From the NCBI GenBank assembly GCA_029227815.1, contig CP118523.1:2852001-2916000 (forward strand): a stretch of DNA of 64,000 nt, read 5' to 3'. This stretch comes from Clostridiaceae bacterium M8S5. Its GTDB lineage: Bacteria > Bacillota > Clostridia > Tissierellales > MCWD3. Position 1 is the first letter of the stretch. Each line of letters starts with the position of its first letter. This document shows, piece by piece, positions 63,411 through 64,000 of the stretch. The position numbers and the translations under genes are program-made. Below the pieces are notes generated by a model. The model was not told the DNA's origin. It was given only the letters and a program-made list of their open reading frames with translations, and ran no database searches.

Positions 63411-64000
63411 ATGGCTATATACTATAGAAACAGAAATAGTAATAAAACTATAGAGGAAAAAGTAGCAGGTGTGAAGTATCTAAAATGGCTATCTGATTCA
63501 TACTGCGGAAAGCTAACACTCAAATTTTTAATAAGAAAAAAACTTTTTTCTGTCCTTTATGGTAAACTACAAGACTCTAAATATAGTAAACGAAAAATCA
63601 AAGATTTCGTAGATAATTTTGGTATAGATATGAGTGAAGCTCTAAGAGAAAATATAAACGATTATAAGCATTTCAATGATTTCTTTACTAGAAAACTAAA
63701 AAAAGAAAGCAGAAAGATAGATGCTAGTAGCAATGTACTTGTATCTCCTGCTGACAGTAAGGTGTTTGCTTATGAAAACATAGACATAAATAATTTAATA
63801 CAAGTAAAAGGATCTTATTATAGCCTTTATGAACTATTAGGTAATGATAAAAAGCAGGCTGAAAAGTATAATAATGGATCATTGTTTATATTTAGATTAT
63901 GTCCGACCGATTACCATCGTTTTCACTTTCCTGATAGCGGTAGAATAAGCAAAGTAAAAAAAATTAGCGGAGAATATTATTCTGTTAATCCTATTAGCTT
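63411..64000 (+). CDS. psd: Phosphatidylserine decarboxylase, 3' end beyond window
   Basis: Open from ATG (63411, after GAGG) to the window end, about 196 codons. Signature segments FNDFFTRKLK, LVSPADSKVF and RLCPTDYHRFHFPDSG match phosphatidylserine decarboxylase; the self-cleavage motif (LGST/GGST) would lie beyond the edge. Makes phosphatidylethanolamine at the membrane. It follows the AlaX-type gene by 14 bases. Confidence 0.93.
   Translation, partial: MAIYYRNRNSNKTIEEKVAGVKYLKWLSDSYCGKLTLKFLIRKKLFSVLYGKLQDSKYSKRKIKDFVDNFGIDMSEALRENINDYKHFNDFFTRKLKKESRKIDASSNVLVSPADSKVFAYENIDINNLIQVKGSYYSLYELLGNDKKQAEKYNNGSLFIFRLCPTDYHRFHFPDSGRISKVKKISGEYYSVNPIS

Noticed and set aside
1..64000. tRNA or rRNA genes
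   Set aside because: No cloverleaf with a GGTTCGAATC-type T-arm and no rRNA signature was noticed on either strand; a dedicated tRNA search would settle this.

Overview
The window is AT-rich DNA (roughly 30% G+C by eye) from a spore-forming, low-G+C anaerobic Firmicute of the class Clostridia. The evidence is sporulation genes (gpr, spoIIP, yqfC, yqfD), a CIRCE/HrcA heat-shock operon, strong GGAGG ribosome binding sites with frequent TTG/GTG starts, an arginine deiminase operon and a type I-B CRISPR system whose repeat resembles clostridial ones. The species cannot be fixed from the sequence. I saw no rRNA, tRNA or integrase gene.

The backbone is the Firmicute 'yqe-yqf' housekeeping block, nearly all on the minus strand. 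In transcription order (right to left) it runs comEC (51.6-54.0 kb), holA, rpsT (on the opposite strand), gpr, spoIIP, lepB, lepA, hemW, hrcA-grpE-dnaK-dnaJ, prmA-rsmE, [16-kb accessory island], mtaB, hinT, rpsU, yqeY, nfeD, floA, yqfC-yqfD, phoH, pgpH, ybeY, a CNNM-type membrane protein, a DUF3048 lipoprotein, cdd, era, yqzL and recO. These genes cover translation and ribosome maturation (era, ybeY, rpsU, rpsT, lepA, prmA, rsmE, mtaB), protein folding, sporulation and membrane organisation.

The accessory island (about 15.9-32.05 kb) lies between rsmE and mtaB, which are usually close neighbours. It holds an aldo/keto reductase with a GntR regulator, a 53-repeat CRISPR array (18407-21886), its leader, a complete minus-strand operon cas6-cas8b-cas7-cas5-cas3-cas4-cas1-cas2, two paralogous XRE repressors with matching promoter-operator regions, and a small plus-strand XRE + unknown-protein pair. 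The array is read on the minus strand from a leader next to cas2.

A second disturbed region (46-55.3 kb) contains a Y1/RAYT transposase element with 18-bp inverted ends, a decayed copy of its end beside a fragment of an NTF2-like gene, one copy of a 122-bp nested-palindrome repeat (the other is behind dnaJ), a GNAT acetyltransferase, an iron alcohol dehydrogenase, and a decayed duplicate of the comEC 5' end flanking an SGNH hydrolase gene.

The right end carries two related small membrane proteins, the arcA-argF-arcC operon with a consensus promoter and an ArgR-like box, an MBL-fold hydrolase, an ECF transporter S component, a DUF4177 protein, a lipoprotein, an AlaX-type editing protein and the start of psd. 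I found no clearly new multi-gene system. The best leads are the nested-palindrome repeat, the cysteine-rich GrpE N-terminus, the twin XRE operators, the Cas5 coiled-coil insertion and the palindromic leader-distal end of the CRISPR array.
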